This document shows, piece by piece, positions 15,307-24,479 of a DNA stretch of 33,099 bases. This stretch comes from Bryobacteraceae bacterium CoA2 C42 (lineage in GTDB: Bacteria > Acidobacteriota > Terriglobia > Bryobacterales > Bryobacteraceae): contig JAINDL010000140.1 of NCBI GenBank assembly GCA_019931245.1, positions 1 to 33,099 on the forward strand, given 5' to 3'. A program made the position numbers and the translations under genes. The notes below the pieces were generated by a model. The model saw nothing but the letters and a program-made list of their open reading frames with translations. It was not told the DNA's origin and searched no databases. Numbering within the stretch: position 1 is the stretch's first letter; each line of letters starts with the position of its first letter.

Positions 15307-16245
15307 ATGACTGCTCCGTTGTGGCGCATCGCCCTGTCGTTTAGCGCCATTTACCTGATCTGGGGCTCGACCTTTTTGGCCACCCGGTTTGCGGTGGAGG
15401 AGTTGCCGCCGTTTTTTGTGGCGGGATTCCGCTTTTTTGTGGCCGGGCTGATTCTGTTCCTGCTCGGGCGCATCCGCTGCCGGGAGCGATTGCGGCGTGA
15501 TCATTGGATCAACGCGGCTCGGTTGGGACTGCTGTTTTTCTTTTTCTGCCACGGCGCGGTGAGTTGGGCAGCGCGGCATGTGCCTTCGGGCGTGGCGGCG
15601 CTGCTGATGGCGTCGATTGCACTGTGGACGGCCGTGGGAGAGCGGCTTTTGCAGACCCAGACCAGGCCGGGGAGGCGGGTACTTTTGAGTCTGGCCGGTG
15701 GATTTACCGGGCTGGCGATGCTGGTGTTGCAACCCGAGGCGCTGGCCGGTTCGACGCAGGCACGAGCGGCCTCGCTGGCCGTGCTGGTCGGCGCGTTGAC
15801 CTGGGCGGCGGCGACGGTGATGGCCAGCCGGACCGAGCGGCCGCGGAGCAGTTTTACCAGCGCCGGCATGCAGATGCTGTGCGGCGGCGGCGCCCTGCTG
15901 CTGGTGAGCGCGATGGGCCAACGGCCTTCGCTGGCGATGATCACGCCGGTGGCGGCGGGGGCGCTGGGGTACTTGACGCTGGTGGGCGCGCTGGTGGGAT
16001 TTCTGAGCTACACCTACCTCCTGGAGCACGTGCCGCCGACGAAGGTGGCTACCTATGCCTACGTGAATCCGGTAGTGGCGCTTTTGCTAGGATGGGCTGT
16101 GGCCGGAGAGATTCTGACGCCCCGTTCCCTGATTGCCAGTTTGATTGTGTTGGCCGCCGTGGCCAGCATTGTTCTTTCCCGGCCGGCGACGGCGTCGCAG
16201 CGCCAGCCGCTACCGTTACCTCTTCCCTCTGAGCAAGGAGCCTGA
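15307..16245 (+). CDS. DMT-superfamily EamA transporter
   Basis: This 312-residue protein has about ten membrane helices arranged as two EamA repeats. The first opens with AIYLIWGSTFLATRFAVEELPPF, and the second ends with KVATYAYVNPVVALLLGW, both hallmarks of YedA/RhaT-like drug/metabolite exporters. The substrate is likely a small metabolite but is not determined. A GAGGAG about 13 bases before the ATG is a somewhat distant ribosome site. It heads a plus-strand run; the aldo/keto reductase begins 5 bases after its stop, suggesting co-transcription. Confidence 0.9.
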   Translation: MTAPLWRIALSFSAIYLIWGSTFLATRFAVEELPPFFVAGFRFFVAGLILFLLGRIRCRERLRRDHWINAARLGLLFFFFCHGAVSWAARHVPSGVAALLMASIALWTAVGERLLQTQTRPGRRVLLSLAGGFTGLAMLVLQPEALAGSTQARAASLAVLVGALTWAAATVMASRTERPRSSFTSAGMQMLCGGGALLLVSAMGQRPSLAMITPVAAGALGYLTLVGALVGFLSYTYLLEHVPPTKVATYAYVNPVVALLLGWAVAGEILTPRSLIASLIVLAAVASIVLSRPATASQRQPLPLPLPSEQGA

Positions 16246-16250
16246 TCGCC

Positions 16251-17231
16251 ATGACCATTACCCGCCGACACTTTCTTGAAACCTCCGCCATGGCTGCACT
16301 GGCGGCCGCCACGGGCCACGCGGCTGAACCCGGCAAGATGCCGACGCGTGTGCTGGGCGCCACCGGGGCTCGGATCTCGATTATCGGGATGGGAGGCGGC
16401 AGCCGCTTCCTCTCCTATAAGAACGAGGACGATGCACTGGCCGCGATGAACCGGGCGATTGACGCCGGGGTTACCTACATTGACACGGCGCAGGGCTACG
16501 GCAACGGGCTGAGCGAGACGCGGGTGGGCAAGATCATGGCAACGCGGCGGAAAGAGGTGTTCCTCGCCACCAAACTCGGGCAGCGGAAGGGCGACGATGC
16601 CATGCGGACGCTGGAGGGCAGTCTCAAACGGCTGCAGACTGCGCAGATCGATACCGTCCACATTCACCAGTTGATGGGAGAGGAGGATCTGGCGGCGATC
16701 GAAGCCAAGGATGGCGTGTTGAACGCCCTGTACAAAGCGCGGGAGCAGAAGATGATCCGCTTTGTGGGGGTGACGTGCCATACCGATCCGAATATGCTGA
16801 AACTGGCTCTCGAGCGGCACGATTTCAACGTCACGCAGATGGCGCTGAACGCGGCGCTGGTGGGCATGAAGCCGGGACCGGCGGGCATGGTGATCAACCC
16901 GGATATGCGGCCGAGTTTTGAGACGGTGGCGCTGCCGGTGGCGCTCAAGAAGAAGATTGGCGTGACGGCGATGAAGATTTTTGGGGCCGATGGGCTGGTA
17001 GGACAGGTGCCGTCCGAGAAGCTGCTCTACTACTCGCTCTCGCTGCCGGTGGCCGGGGCCGTGCTGGGCATGCCTAAGATCGAGCATATTCTTGAGAATT
17101 CGAAGATGGCGAAGAGCTTCCGGGCACTGGCCAAGCCGGAGATGCGGGACCTTTCCGAGGCGCTTTCCTCGCGCAACAAGGTCGCGCTGGACCGTTACCT
17201 GGCCGACCACGTCGATACTTACGCGGTTTAA
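16251..17231 (+). CDS. Tat-exported aldo/keto reductase
   Basis: This 326-residue protein begins with a strong twin-arginine leader (TRRHFLETSAMAALAAA), so the folded enzyme with its NADP should be exported. The aldo/keto reductase barrel follows: Asp78 and Tyr83 in YIDTAQGYGNG, Lys108 in FLATKLGQR and a His in VHIHQ (137/139) give the catalytic tetrad. The FVGVTCHTD strand and the MKIFGADGL segment are typical of the family. The substrate is unknown. It lies 5 bases after the EamA gene and 4 bases before the TTG start of surE. Confidence 0.9.
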   Translation: MTITRRHFLETSAMAALAAATGHAAEPGKMPTRVLGATGARISIIGMGGGSRFLSYKNEDDALAAMNRAIDAGVTYIDTAQGYGNGLSETRVGKIMATRRKEVFLATKLGQRKGDDAMRTLEGSLKRLQTAQIDTVHIHQLMGEEDLAAIEAKDGVLNALYKAREQKMIRFVGVTCHTDPNMLKLALERHDFNVTQMALNAALVGMKPGPAGMVINPDMRPSFETVALPVALKKKIGVTAMKIFGADGLVGQVPSEKLLYYSLSLPVAGAVLGMPKIEHILENSKMAKSFRALAKPEMRDLSEALSSRNKVALDRYLADHVDTYAV

Positions 17232-17235
17232 GCGA

Positions 17236-17943
17236 TTGCGGATTCTGGTAACGAACGACGACGGCTTCGACGCGCCGGGCCTGGAGGCGCTGTGCGCCGT
17301 GGCGGGGGAGTTCGGAGAGGTAACTCTCCTGGCCCCCGCCACGCAGCAATCCTACGTTGGCCACCGGGTTTCGACGGCAACACCGCTGGCGCTGACCGAA
17401 CTGGGCCCCCGGCGGTATCATCTGGCCGGTACCCCGGCCGACTGTGTGCGGGTGGCTCTGCGAGGTCTGGCGGAGGCGTTCGACTGGGTGTTTTCGGGAA
17501 TCAACCACGGGGGCAACCTGGGGGCGGATGTCTACACCTCCGGCACGGTGGCGGCGGCGCGGGAGGCCCGGCTGCTGGGGGTTCCGGCGATTGCGCTGTC
17601 GCAGTTTCACCGGCGGCCGCATCCGGACGACTGGGAGATGTCGGCGCGGTTGGCCCGCCGGGCGATCCGGCGAATCCTCGAAGACGCGGGCCGGGGGACG
17701 GGGTACTGGAATGTAAATCTGCCGCACCCGGTGGTGGACCCGGCCGTGGTGGCGATCACCGAATGCGGGCTGGACCCGGGGGCGCTGGATGTGGCGTTTG
17801 CGCGGACGGGAAACGAGTTTCTCTACGCCGGGCGATACATGGAGCGTCACCGGGCACCCGGTTGCGATGTGGACCAGTGTTTTGGCGGCGCGATTACCGT
17901 GACGCATTTGGACCTGGGGGTTGTGCCCGCCGTCTGTCCGTGA
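17236..17943 (+). CDS. surE: 5'/3'-nucleotidase SurE, TTG start
   Basis: This 235-residue protein carries the SurE hallmark start RILVTNDDG, whose two Asp residues bind the catalytic metal, and the SGINHGGNLGADVYTSGTV segment that holds the further metal ligand and the Ser/Thr of the active site. SurE dephosphorylates nucleoside monophosphates and short polyphosphates. The frame is open from 17092, but that part overlaps the aldo/keto reductase and is Arg-rich shadow. The TTG at 17236 puts RILVTNDDG at residue 2, where the family starts; no ATG or GTG is available nearby and no strong ribosome site is seen, so coupling to the upstream gene is likely. Confidence 0.9.
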   Translation: MRILVTNDDGFDAPGLEALCAVAGEFGEVTLLAPATQQSYVGHRVSTATPLALTELGPRRYHLAGTPADCVRVALRGLAEAFDWVFSGINHGGNLGADVYTSGTVAAAREARLLGVPAIALSQFHRRPHPDDWEMSARLARRAIRRILEDAGRGTGYWNVNLPHPVVDPAVVAITECGLDPGALDVAFARTGNEFLYAGRYMERHRAPGCDVDQCFGGAITVTHLDLGVVPAVCP

Positions 17944-17955
17944 TATCACTGCACG

Positions 17956-20900
17956 ATGCGTTCTTTGAGTATCGCCCTTTTCCTGTGCGCCACGACCGCG
18001 CTCCCCCAAGACTTTCGATCTACTCTGCAAGGAACGATCACGGACCCGCAGGGCGCAGCCGTGGCCAAAGCGCAGGTGACGCTGCGGAATACGGTGACGA
18101 ACGTGGAGCGGGCGATCGAGAGCGGCGCGGAAGGCGACTACCTGTTTCAGTTCGTCGCGCCGGGGCAGTATCAGGTCACGGTGAAGGCGCCGGGATTCCG
18201 GACGCTGGCCCGCAGCGGCGTGGAGTTGGCCGTGACGCAGATTCTGCGGCTGGACCTGCAGCTGTCGCTGGGAGATACGGCAGAGACGCTGGAGGTTTCG
18301 GCGAGCGCGGCTACCGTGGAGACGGAGAATACATCGCTCGGAACGGCCATCCGGCAGGAGATTCGCGACAATCTGCCGCTCAAGGGCCGGAGTTCGCTAT
18401 TTATGTTTTCGCTGACGCCGGGCGTCGTGAACAACCGCTACGGCGAAGATACGCGGCCGAACGATACGATTACCAACGTGCTGTTTTCGGCCAACGGAGC
18501 GCCCGTGGCGGCCACGGACGTGTTCGTCGACGGGGTGGCGAATACGGTGAACGTGAACCGGGGCGTCAACATCTCCGGGTGGGTGCCGGCGGTCGATGCG
18601 ATTGGCGAGTTTAAGTTGGAGGTCGGTTCGCTCTCAAGCGAGTTTGGACGCTCGGGCGGCAGTATGACCAACATCATGGTCAAGAGCGGAACCAACCAAC
18701 TGCACGGTTCGCTGTATGAGTTCTTCCGGAACTCGAAGTTAGACGCCAACCAGTACTTCGCGCGCGGTCAAGGGCGGAAGTTGGCGGCCTTTGGAGCGAA
18801 CACGTTTGGTTTTGCGCTGGGGGGGCCGGTGATGCTGCCGAAGATCGTCGATGGGCGGAACCGGACGTTCTGGTTTGTGAACTATGAGGGATCGCGAGAA
18901 GGCAACGCGGTGGATTTTGTGGGCTCGACGCCCACGGCGCGCATGCGGGCGGGCGACTTCGGCGAAGTGCCGCAGGTGATCTACGATCCGTTTTCCGTGG
19001 CAACGGTGAACGGGGCGCCCACGCGGACGCCGTTTGCCGGCAACGTGATTCCGGCCAACCGGCAGGACCCGGTGGCGCAGAAGATTCTGCCGTTCTACCC
19101 GACGCCGAACCGGACCGCCTCGAACGCGGCGCAGCCATGGGTGAATAACTTCTCCTTCACGGGGAAATGGCCGCGCAATTACAACATGACGGCTGTGAAG
19201 ATTGATCATAAATTCAGCGATCGCTACACCACCTTCGCGCGGGTCAACTACGGCACGGCCCTACTGATCTTCCCCTTCCAATTTGACGGGTTGGCTACCG
19301 ACGGGCGAAACGTGGTCAACCGGCCCAACATGGGCATCTCCTGGGGGAACACGCTGCTGCTGAGTCCGCGGCGGACCCTGGATGTGCGGCTGGGTTTTGC
19401 GCGGGCCAAGGAGGACAATCAGCCGTGGTCGGCGGGCTTCGACCTGGCGGGGCTTGGCATGCCGTCATCGTTTGTGAGCACGCTGCAGGCGCCTTCGTTT
19501 CCGCAGGTGCGGGTAAATGGTTTCATGAATCTGGCGGGCAGCGGTCTCGTGAACGATCCGGGCATGACGTGGACGCTGCAGCCGAGCATGTCCGAACAAC
19601 GCGGCAAACACCTGCTGCGCTTTGGCGCCGACCTGCGGCTGCTGTACGGCAACTTCTTCCGGAACCTGTCCGGTCCCGGCAACTACAGCTTTACCAACGC
19701 CTGGACGAACGGGCCGCGGGCGGATACGCCGCTGGCGACCACGGGTTTTCCCATGGCGTCTTTGCTGCTCGGAACGGCCAATAGCGGAAGCGTGGACCGG
19801 AACACGGGCGTTTCGATTCTCAACCGCTACTATGGGTTCTTTCTCCAGGACGACTTCCGCGTGAGCGCCAAGCTGACGTTGAATCTGGGGCTGCGCTATG
19901 AGTACGAGACGCCGCGCACGGAGCGTTACAACCGCGCAACGCGGGGCTTTGACGGCGCCAACGGCGGCGCGCTGATTTACGCAAGCGACAAGCAGCGGGG
20001 CATCTACGATCCCGACCGGAATAACTTTGCGCCCCGCTTCGGACTGGCCTATTCGGCCAACGCCAAAACGGTGGTGCGCATGGGCTACGGGCTGAACTTC
20101 GTGCCCGTGGTGGGCTCGGTGGACGCGGTAGGTTATTCCGTGACGACGCCGATGGTGACCACGCAGGACGGCATCACGCCACTGAACCGGTTGTCGAATC
20201 CGTTTCCGCAGCAGTTGGCGCCGATTGGAGCCAATGCCGCGGCGTTCCGCGGACAGAACATCAGCTACGTGGAGCCGAAGGACCGCACCCCGCTGTTCCA
20301 TACCTGGAACGTCAACGTCCAGCGCGAGCTCTTTGCGCGGTCGGTACTGCAGGTGGGTTACATCGGGGGTAAAGGCACGCGGTTGACGAGCGAGGTTTCC
20401 ATTGGGAACAACATCAGCGAGAACATCAACCAGGTGGACCCGCGCTTTCTGGCCGAAGGGCAGGAGCTGCTGGCGGTGGTTACAAACCCGTTCTTCGGAT
20501 CGTTCTCAAGCGGCCCGCTCGCCGGGCGAACCGTGCAGCGGCAGCAGCTGCTGCGCCCGTTCCCGGCCTATGGCAACATTGTGCGGAATCTGCCGGCGTT
20601 CGGCAGTTCGAGCTACCACTCCATGCAGGCAAAGTTTGAGACGCGTTCGTACAAGGGGCTGACGACGCTGATCTCCTACACGATTGCGAAGAACCTCACC
20701 GACGTACAGCCGTATCAGAACGCGTATAACCGCAAGGTGGAGCGCGGTCCGGCCGCCTTCGACGTGCCGCAGCGGCTGACGACCACCGTCAGCTGGGACG
20801 TGCCGGTGGGCCGCGGACGGGCCGTCGGACAACAGATGGCCAAGAGCCTCGACGCCGTGATTGGCGGCTGGAACGTGTCGATGTTCAATACGTTCCAGAG

Positions 20901-21324
20901 CGGGTTCCCGCTGAGCTTCGGGCTGAATCAGAACACGCTGTTCCTGGCCGGCGCCGGGGCGCAGCGGCCGAACGTGGTGGGCGATCCGACGGCGGGCATC
21001 AGCGGCAGCGTGCAGGACCGCCTGCTGCGCTTCTTCAACCCGGCGGCGTTTGCGCAGCCGGCGAACTTCACCTTCGGCAACGCGCCGGCGCGGGCCTCGT
21101 GGCTGCGGAACCCCGGCATGAACAACTGGAACCTGACGCTGACCAAGACGTTCACCATCACCGAGGCTTTGAAGGTAAACCTGCGCGGGTCTTCGTTCAA
21201 CCTGATGAACCATCCGGTCTTCGCCGGGCCGAACACAACTTTTGGCGTAGCGCAGTTCGGACAGATTGCGAGCCAGGCGAACATCAGCCGTCAGCACGAG
21301 GTGGTACTCCGGATCCTGTTCTAA
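17956..21324 (+). CDS. Oar-like TonB-dependent outer membrane receptor
   Basis: This 1122-residue protein has a signal peptide (about 1-18) and a carboxypeptidase-regulatory-like domain (about 22-105, with GTITDPQGAAVAKAQVTLRN). A plug-like region (about 120-250, including FVDGVANTVN and EFGRSGGSMTNIMVKSGTNQLHGSLYEF) and a long beta-barrel follow, closing with EVVLRILF. The terminal Phe is the usual barrel-assembly signal. Such receptors in Acidobacteria are thought to import large or bound substrates with TonB energy. The gene starts 12 bases after surE. It is complete, unlike the receptor at the left edge. The substrate cannot be read from sequence. Confidence 0.92.
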   Translation: MRSLSIALFLCATTALPQDFRSTLQGTITDPQGAAVAKAQVTLRNTVTNVERAIESGAEGDYLFQFVAPGQYQVTVKAPGFRTLARSGVELAVTQILRLDLQLSLGDTAETLEVSASAATVETENTSLGTAIRQEIRDNLPLKGRSSLFMFSLTPGVVNNRYGEDTRPNDTITNVLFSANGAPVAATDVFVDGVANTVNVNRGVNISGWVPAVDAIGEFKLEVGSLSSEFGRSGGSMTNIMVKSGTNQLHGSLYEFFRNSKLDANQYFARGQGRKLAAFGANTFGFALGGPVMLPKIVDGRNRTFWFVNYEGSREGNAVDFVGSTPTARMRAGDFGEVPQVIYDPFSVATVNGAPTRTPFAGNVIPANRQDPVAQKILPFYPTPNRTASNAAQPWVNNFSFTGKWPRNYNMTAVKIDHKFSDRYTTFARVNYGTALLIFPFQFDGLATDGRNVVNRPNMGISWGNTLLLSPRRTLDVRLGFARAKEDNQPWSAGFDLAGLGMPSSFVSTLQAPSFPQVRVNGFMNLAGSGLVNDPGMTWTLQPSMSEQRGKHLLRFGADLRLLYGNFFRNLSGPGNYSFTNAWTNGPRADTPLATTGFPMASLLLGTANSGSVDRNTGVSILNRYYGFFLQDDFRVSAKLTLNLGLRYEYETPRTERYNRATRGFDGANGGALIYASDKQRGIYDPDRNNFAPRFGLAYSANAKTVVRMGYGLNFVPVVGSVDAVGYSVTTPMVTTQDGITPLNRLSNPFPQQLAPIGANAAAFRGQNISYVEPKDRTPLFHTWNVNVQRELFARSVLQVGYIGGKGTRLTSEVSIGNNISENINQVDPRFLAEGQELLAVVTNPFFGSFSSGPLAGRTVQRQQLLRPFPAYGNIVRNLPAFGSSSYHSMQAKFETRSYKGLTTLISYTIAKNLTDVQPYQNAYNRKVERGPAAFDVPQRLTTTVSWDVPVGRGRAVGQQMAKSLDAVIGGWNVSMFNTFQSGFPLSFGLNQNTLFLAGAGAQRPNVVGDPTAGISGSVQDRLLRFFNPAAFAQPANFTFGNAPARASWLRNPGMNNWNLTLTKTFTITEALKVNLRGSSFNLMNHPVFAGPNTTFGVAQFGQIASQANISRQHEVVLRILF

Positions 21325-21377
21325 CCGGAACGGGATAGTGAGTTGTCAGAGCGGGACCGGCTTGGCTACCGTAGAGT

Positions 21378-23696
21378 ATGCGCCGCCAAGCCCTCCCGAC
21401 CCTACTTACCGTTCTTCCCTGCCTGCTGCAGGCCCAAAGCAAGAGCAGCCCCCTCGATAAGTTCCGTCAGTTGGAGGAGATTCTTCCGACCGCCAACGAG
21501 TACCGCACCGCCTCCGGCGCGCCGGGGCATAAGTACTGGCAGCAGCGGGCCGACTACCAGATTGCCGTCGAACTCGATGATGTCAATCAGCGCATCACCG
21601 GCGCCGCGACCATTGACTATCACAACCATTCACCCGACACGCTGCACTATCTTTGGCTGCAGCTCGACCAGAACATCTGGCAGAAGCACTCCGATACGCC
21701 ACTGACGGAGACCGCCCCGGACTTCAAGCGTTTTCCGCTGCCGGTGGCGCGCCGGCTGATGGACGACCCGTTTGAAGGCGGCTACACCATCGGCGCCGTG
21801 CGCGATGCCAGCGGACGGGAGTTGCACAAGCACATCAACCGCACCATGATGCGCGTCGATCTGCCGGCGCCGCTCGCCTCCGGCCAGTCGTTTCGGTTTA
21901 CGCTCTCCTGGGAGTATAAGATCAACAACTCGAAGCGTGTCTCCGGACGCACGGGCGCCGAGTTTTTTCAAAAAGACGGTAACTGGATCTACGAGATCGC
22001 CCAGTGGTTCCCCCGCATGGCGGCCTACAACGACGTCACCGGCTGGCAGCATAAACAGTTTCTCGGCACCGGAGAGTTCACCCTTGAGTTCGGCGACTAC
22101 CAGGTGAAGATCACCGTTCCCAACGATCACATCGTGGCGTCCACCGGGGTATTGCAGAACCCGGCCGAGGTGCTCACCGCGACCCAGCGGCAGCGCCTCG
22201 AACAGGCCCGCACGGCCAAGAAGCCCGTGTTGATCGTCACCCCGGCCGAAGCCAAGGCGGCCGAGAAGGGCAAGCCCACCGGAAAGAAGACCTGGGTTTT
22301 CCACGCCAAGAACGTCCGCGACTTCGCCTTCGCTTCGTCACGGAAGTTCATCTGGGATGCGCAGGGGCATAACGTCGGCGGCAACTCCGTCCTGGCGATG
22401 AGCTTCTACCCCAACGAAGGCAACCCGCTCTGGGAGCGCTATTCGACGCAGGCCATCATCCACACGCTCAACGTCTATAGCCGCTACACATTTCAGTACC
22501 CGTATCCGATCGCCATCTCCGTCAACGGTCCGGTGGGCGGCATGGAGTACCCGATGATTTGCTTCAACGGCCCCCGCCCGCTTGAAGATGGTACTTACTC
22601 CCTGCGGACGAAGTATGCGCTGATCGGGGTGGTGATCCACGAAGTGGGGCACAACTACTTCCCGATGGTCGTCAACTCGGACGAGCGGCAATGGACCTGG
22701 CTCGACGAAGGGATCAACTCCTTTTTGCAGTATCTCGCCGAGCAGGAGTGGGAGCCGAACTATCCTTCCCGCCGCGGCGAACCGGCCGGCATTGTCGAGT
22801 ACATGCTCAGTCCGGGCCACGACCCGATCATGACGAACTCCGAGAGTGTGGTGGCGCTTGGACCGAATGCCTACGGCAAGCCGGCGACTGCGTTGAATAT
22901 TCTCCGGGAGACCATCCTGGGCCGCGAGCTGTTTGATTTCTCCTTCAAAGAATACGCCCGGCGCTGGATGTTCAAACGGCCGATGCCGGCCGATTTCTTC
23001 CGCACGATGGAGGACGCCTCCGGCACCGATCTCGACTGGTTCTGGCGCGGCTGGTTCTACACGAATCAGCACGTCGATCTATCGCTCGAAAAGCTGACGC
23101 AGTACACCATTGATACGCGCAACCCCGAGATTGAAAAGCCGTTGTCGAAGAAGGCCAGGGAAGAGGCGCCGGTGACGCTCTCGGCCCAGCGCAACAAGCC
23201 GCTGCGCAAGCGCACGGACGACTACCCCGAACTGCTCGATTTCTACAACAAGTGGGATGAGTTCGCCCCGCTGCCTTCAGAAAAGAAGGCCTTTGAAACC
23301 TACGTCAAGACCCTCGAAGAGGACGAACAGAAGCTGCTCGACCCCACGATGAACTTCTATGCGATCGAACTCAAAAACATCGGCGGCGTTGTCATGCCCG
23401 TCATTCTTTCGATCGAGTTCGGCGATGGGAGTAAAGAGGAGATGCGGATTCCGGCCGAGATCTGGCGGCGGCAAAGCAATACCGTCACCAAACTGATACC
23501 CACGCGGAAGGAGATCCGGACAATTACGCTCGACCCGCATCTGGAAACCGCCGACGCCGACCTGAGCAACAACCACTGGCCGCGCAAGCCCGTGAAGAGT
23601 AAGTTCCAGTTGTTCAAAGAAGAGCGGGACAGCAAGCGGAACCCCATGAACGAGAGCAAGGCCGATGCGGCGCCTTCTTCTTCCGGCAGTAATTAG
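21378..23696 (+). CDS. M1-family zinc metallopeptidase, exported
   Basis: This 772-residue protein has a signal peptide (about 1-20) and the M1 beta-saddle domain. The zinc site is HEVGH at 421-425 with the third ligand Glu444 in WTWLDEGIN, the standard 18-residue spacing. The substrate-binding GxMEN motif reads GGMEYP (about 388-392), which is found in exported M1 relatives. It probably trims N-terminal residues from peptides in the periplasm or outside. The C-terminal part (after about residue 590) is charged and less conserved. The DUF6702-like gene begins inside its last 32 bases. Confidence 0.92.
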   Translation: MRRQALPTLLTVLPCLLQAQSKSSPLDKFRQLEEILPTANEYRTASGAPGHKYWQQRADYQIAVELDDVNQRITGAATIDYHNHSPDTLHYLWLQLDQNIWQKHSDTPLTETAPDFKRFPLPVARRLMDDPFEGGYTIGAVRDASGRELHKHINRTMMRVDLPAPLASGQSFRFTLSWEYKINNSKRVSGRTGAEFFQKDGNWIYEIAQWFPRMAAYNDVTGWQHKQFLGTGEFTLEFGDYQVKITVPNDHIVASTGVLQNPAEVLTATQRQRLEQARTAKKPVLIVTPAEAKAAEKGKPTGKKTWVFHAKNVRDFAFASSRKFIWDAQGHNVGGNSVLAMSFYPNEGNPLWERYSTQAIIHTLNVYSRYTFQYPYPIAISVNGPVGGMEYPMICFNGPRPLEDGTYSLRTKYALIGVVIHEVGHNYFPMVVNSDERQWTWLDEGINSFLQYLAEQEWEPNYPSRRGEPAGIVEYMLSPGHDPIMTNSESVVALGPNAYGKPATALNILRETILGRELFDFSFKEYARRWMFKRPMPADFFRTMEDASGTDLDWFWRGWFYTNQHVDLSLEKLTQYTIDTRNPEIEKPLSKKAREEAPVTLSAQRNKPLRKRTDDYPELLDFYNKWDEFAPLPSEKKAFETYVKTLEEDEQKLLDPTMNFYAIELKNIGGVVMPVILSIEFGDGSKEEMRIPAEIWRRQSNTVTKLIPTRKEIRTITLDPHLETADADLSNNHWPRKPVKSKFQLFKEERDSKRNPMNESKADAAPSSSGSN

Positions 23697-24132
23697 CGCG
23701 GTCCTGGCAACGGCGCACCAGTATCATTTCGCCCACCTCGACGCCAATTGGAACTCCCGCGCCAAGACGCTTGAGGTAACGGTCCGCCTGCACGCCGACG
23801 ACCTCGAACAGCTTCTGCGGCAGCGGGCGGGACGGCCGGTTGAACTCGACCGGGACCCGCAAGCCGAGGAGTTGGCGTGCGCCTACACGCTTGAGACGGT
23901 CGCGTTTGAACGCACCCGGTTGCGCTGCCTGGGCATGCAGGTCGCCCGGCACTCCGCCACGCTGTTTCTCGAAGCACCCGCCGCGGGGCCGCCCGTCCGC
24001 GCACGGTTCCGCTCGTTCTCCGCCAACTTCGCCGACCAGATCAATACCGTCCAGCTACTGACCGACAATCAACGCACCGGTGCCACCGTCGCCTTCCTGG
24101 CGGCCGACCAGTGGAAAGCCCTGCCGCGATAG
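23665..24132 (+). CDS. DUF6702-like exported protein
   Basis: This 155-residue protein has a short signal peptide (MRRLLLPAVISAVLATA) followed by HQYHFAHLDANWNSRAKTLEVTVRLHADDLE. That pattern of an early His-rich strand, a KTLEVTVR strand and an acidic DDLE matches the DUF6702 family as I know it. The gene overlaps the M1 peptidase by 32 bases, so the two are probably translated together. Genes of this family are, to my memory, often next to M1 peptidases, which would suggest a partner role; I cannot confirm this here. The molecular function is unknown. Confidence 0.7.
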   Translation: MRRLLLPAVISAVLATAHQYHFAHLDANWNSRAKTLEVTVRLHADDLEQLLRQRAGRPVELDRDPQAEELACAYTLETVAFERTRLRCLGMQVARHSATLFLEAPAAGPPVRARFRSFSANFADQINTVQLLTDNQRTGATVAFLAADQWKALPR

Positions 24133-24137
24133 CCCGT

Positions 24138-24437
24138 TTAATCTTCGCCCGCGCCGTCGGTCGACTCCAATTCGGCCTCAGCCTGCTCGGCGGCGGCCGG
24201 CCCGGCCGAAAGCGCTTCGGCCAACACCTGCTGCGCCGCTGCAAACTGATTGCGCGCCACGCTGATTTCAAACGGCACGCTCGAAAAGCCCACGGCGCCT
24301 TCAACCACGCACTCGATGCCGGCCGCGCGCAGAACGCTTTCTACCGCGCGTGCCTCCATCTCCGCCTGCGGGCCATGATAGTTGGCCAGGATCACAAGAT
24401 CCAGTTCAGATGTATCGTTCGGTTCTGTCTCGCCCAT
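24138..24437 (-). CDS. DUF2007-type small protein
   Basis: This 99-residue protein carries the DUF2007 pattern: LVILANYHGPQAEMEARAVESVLRAAGIECVVEG, a ferredoxin-like alpha/beta unit found in small putative signal-transducing proteins. The C-terminal 35 residues are Ala/Glu-rich and look disordered. A G-rich stretch (AGGGTGGGGG) precedes the ATG at 24437. It is convergent with the DUF6702-like gene (5 bases between stops) and divergent from the beta-lactamase-fold gene. Its role is not known. Confidence 0.72.
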   Translation of the reverse strand: MGETEPNDTSELDLVILANYHGPQAEMEARAVESVLRAAGIECVVEGAVGFSSVPFEISVARNQFAAAQQVLAEALSAGPAAAEQAEAELESTDGAGED

Positions 24438-24479
24438 GCCCCCACCCTAGCACTGTTTGGGACAGCGCGGGATTCCAGT

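Noticed and set aside
17092-17235. N-terminal extension of SurE from an upstream ATG
   Set aside because: The region codes for the end of the aldo/keto reductase and would add an Arg-rich tail not seen in SurE; the TTG at 17236 fits the family start.
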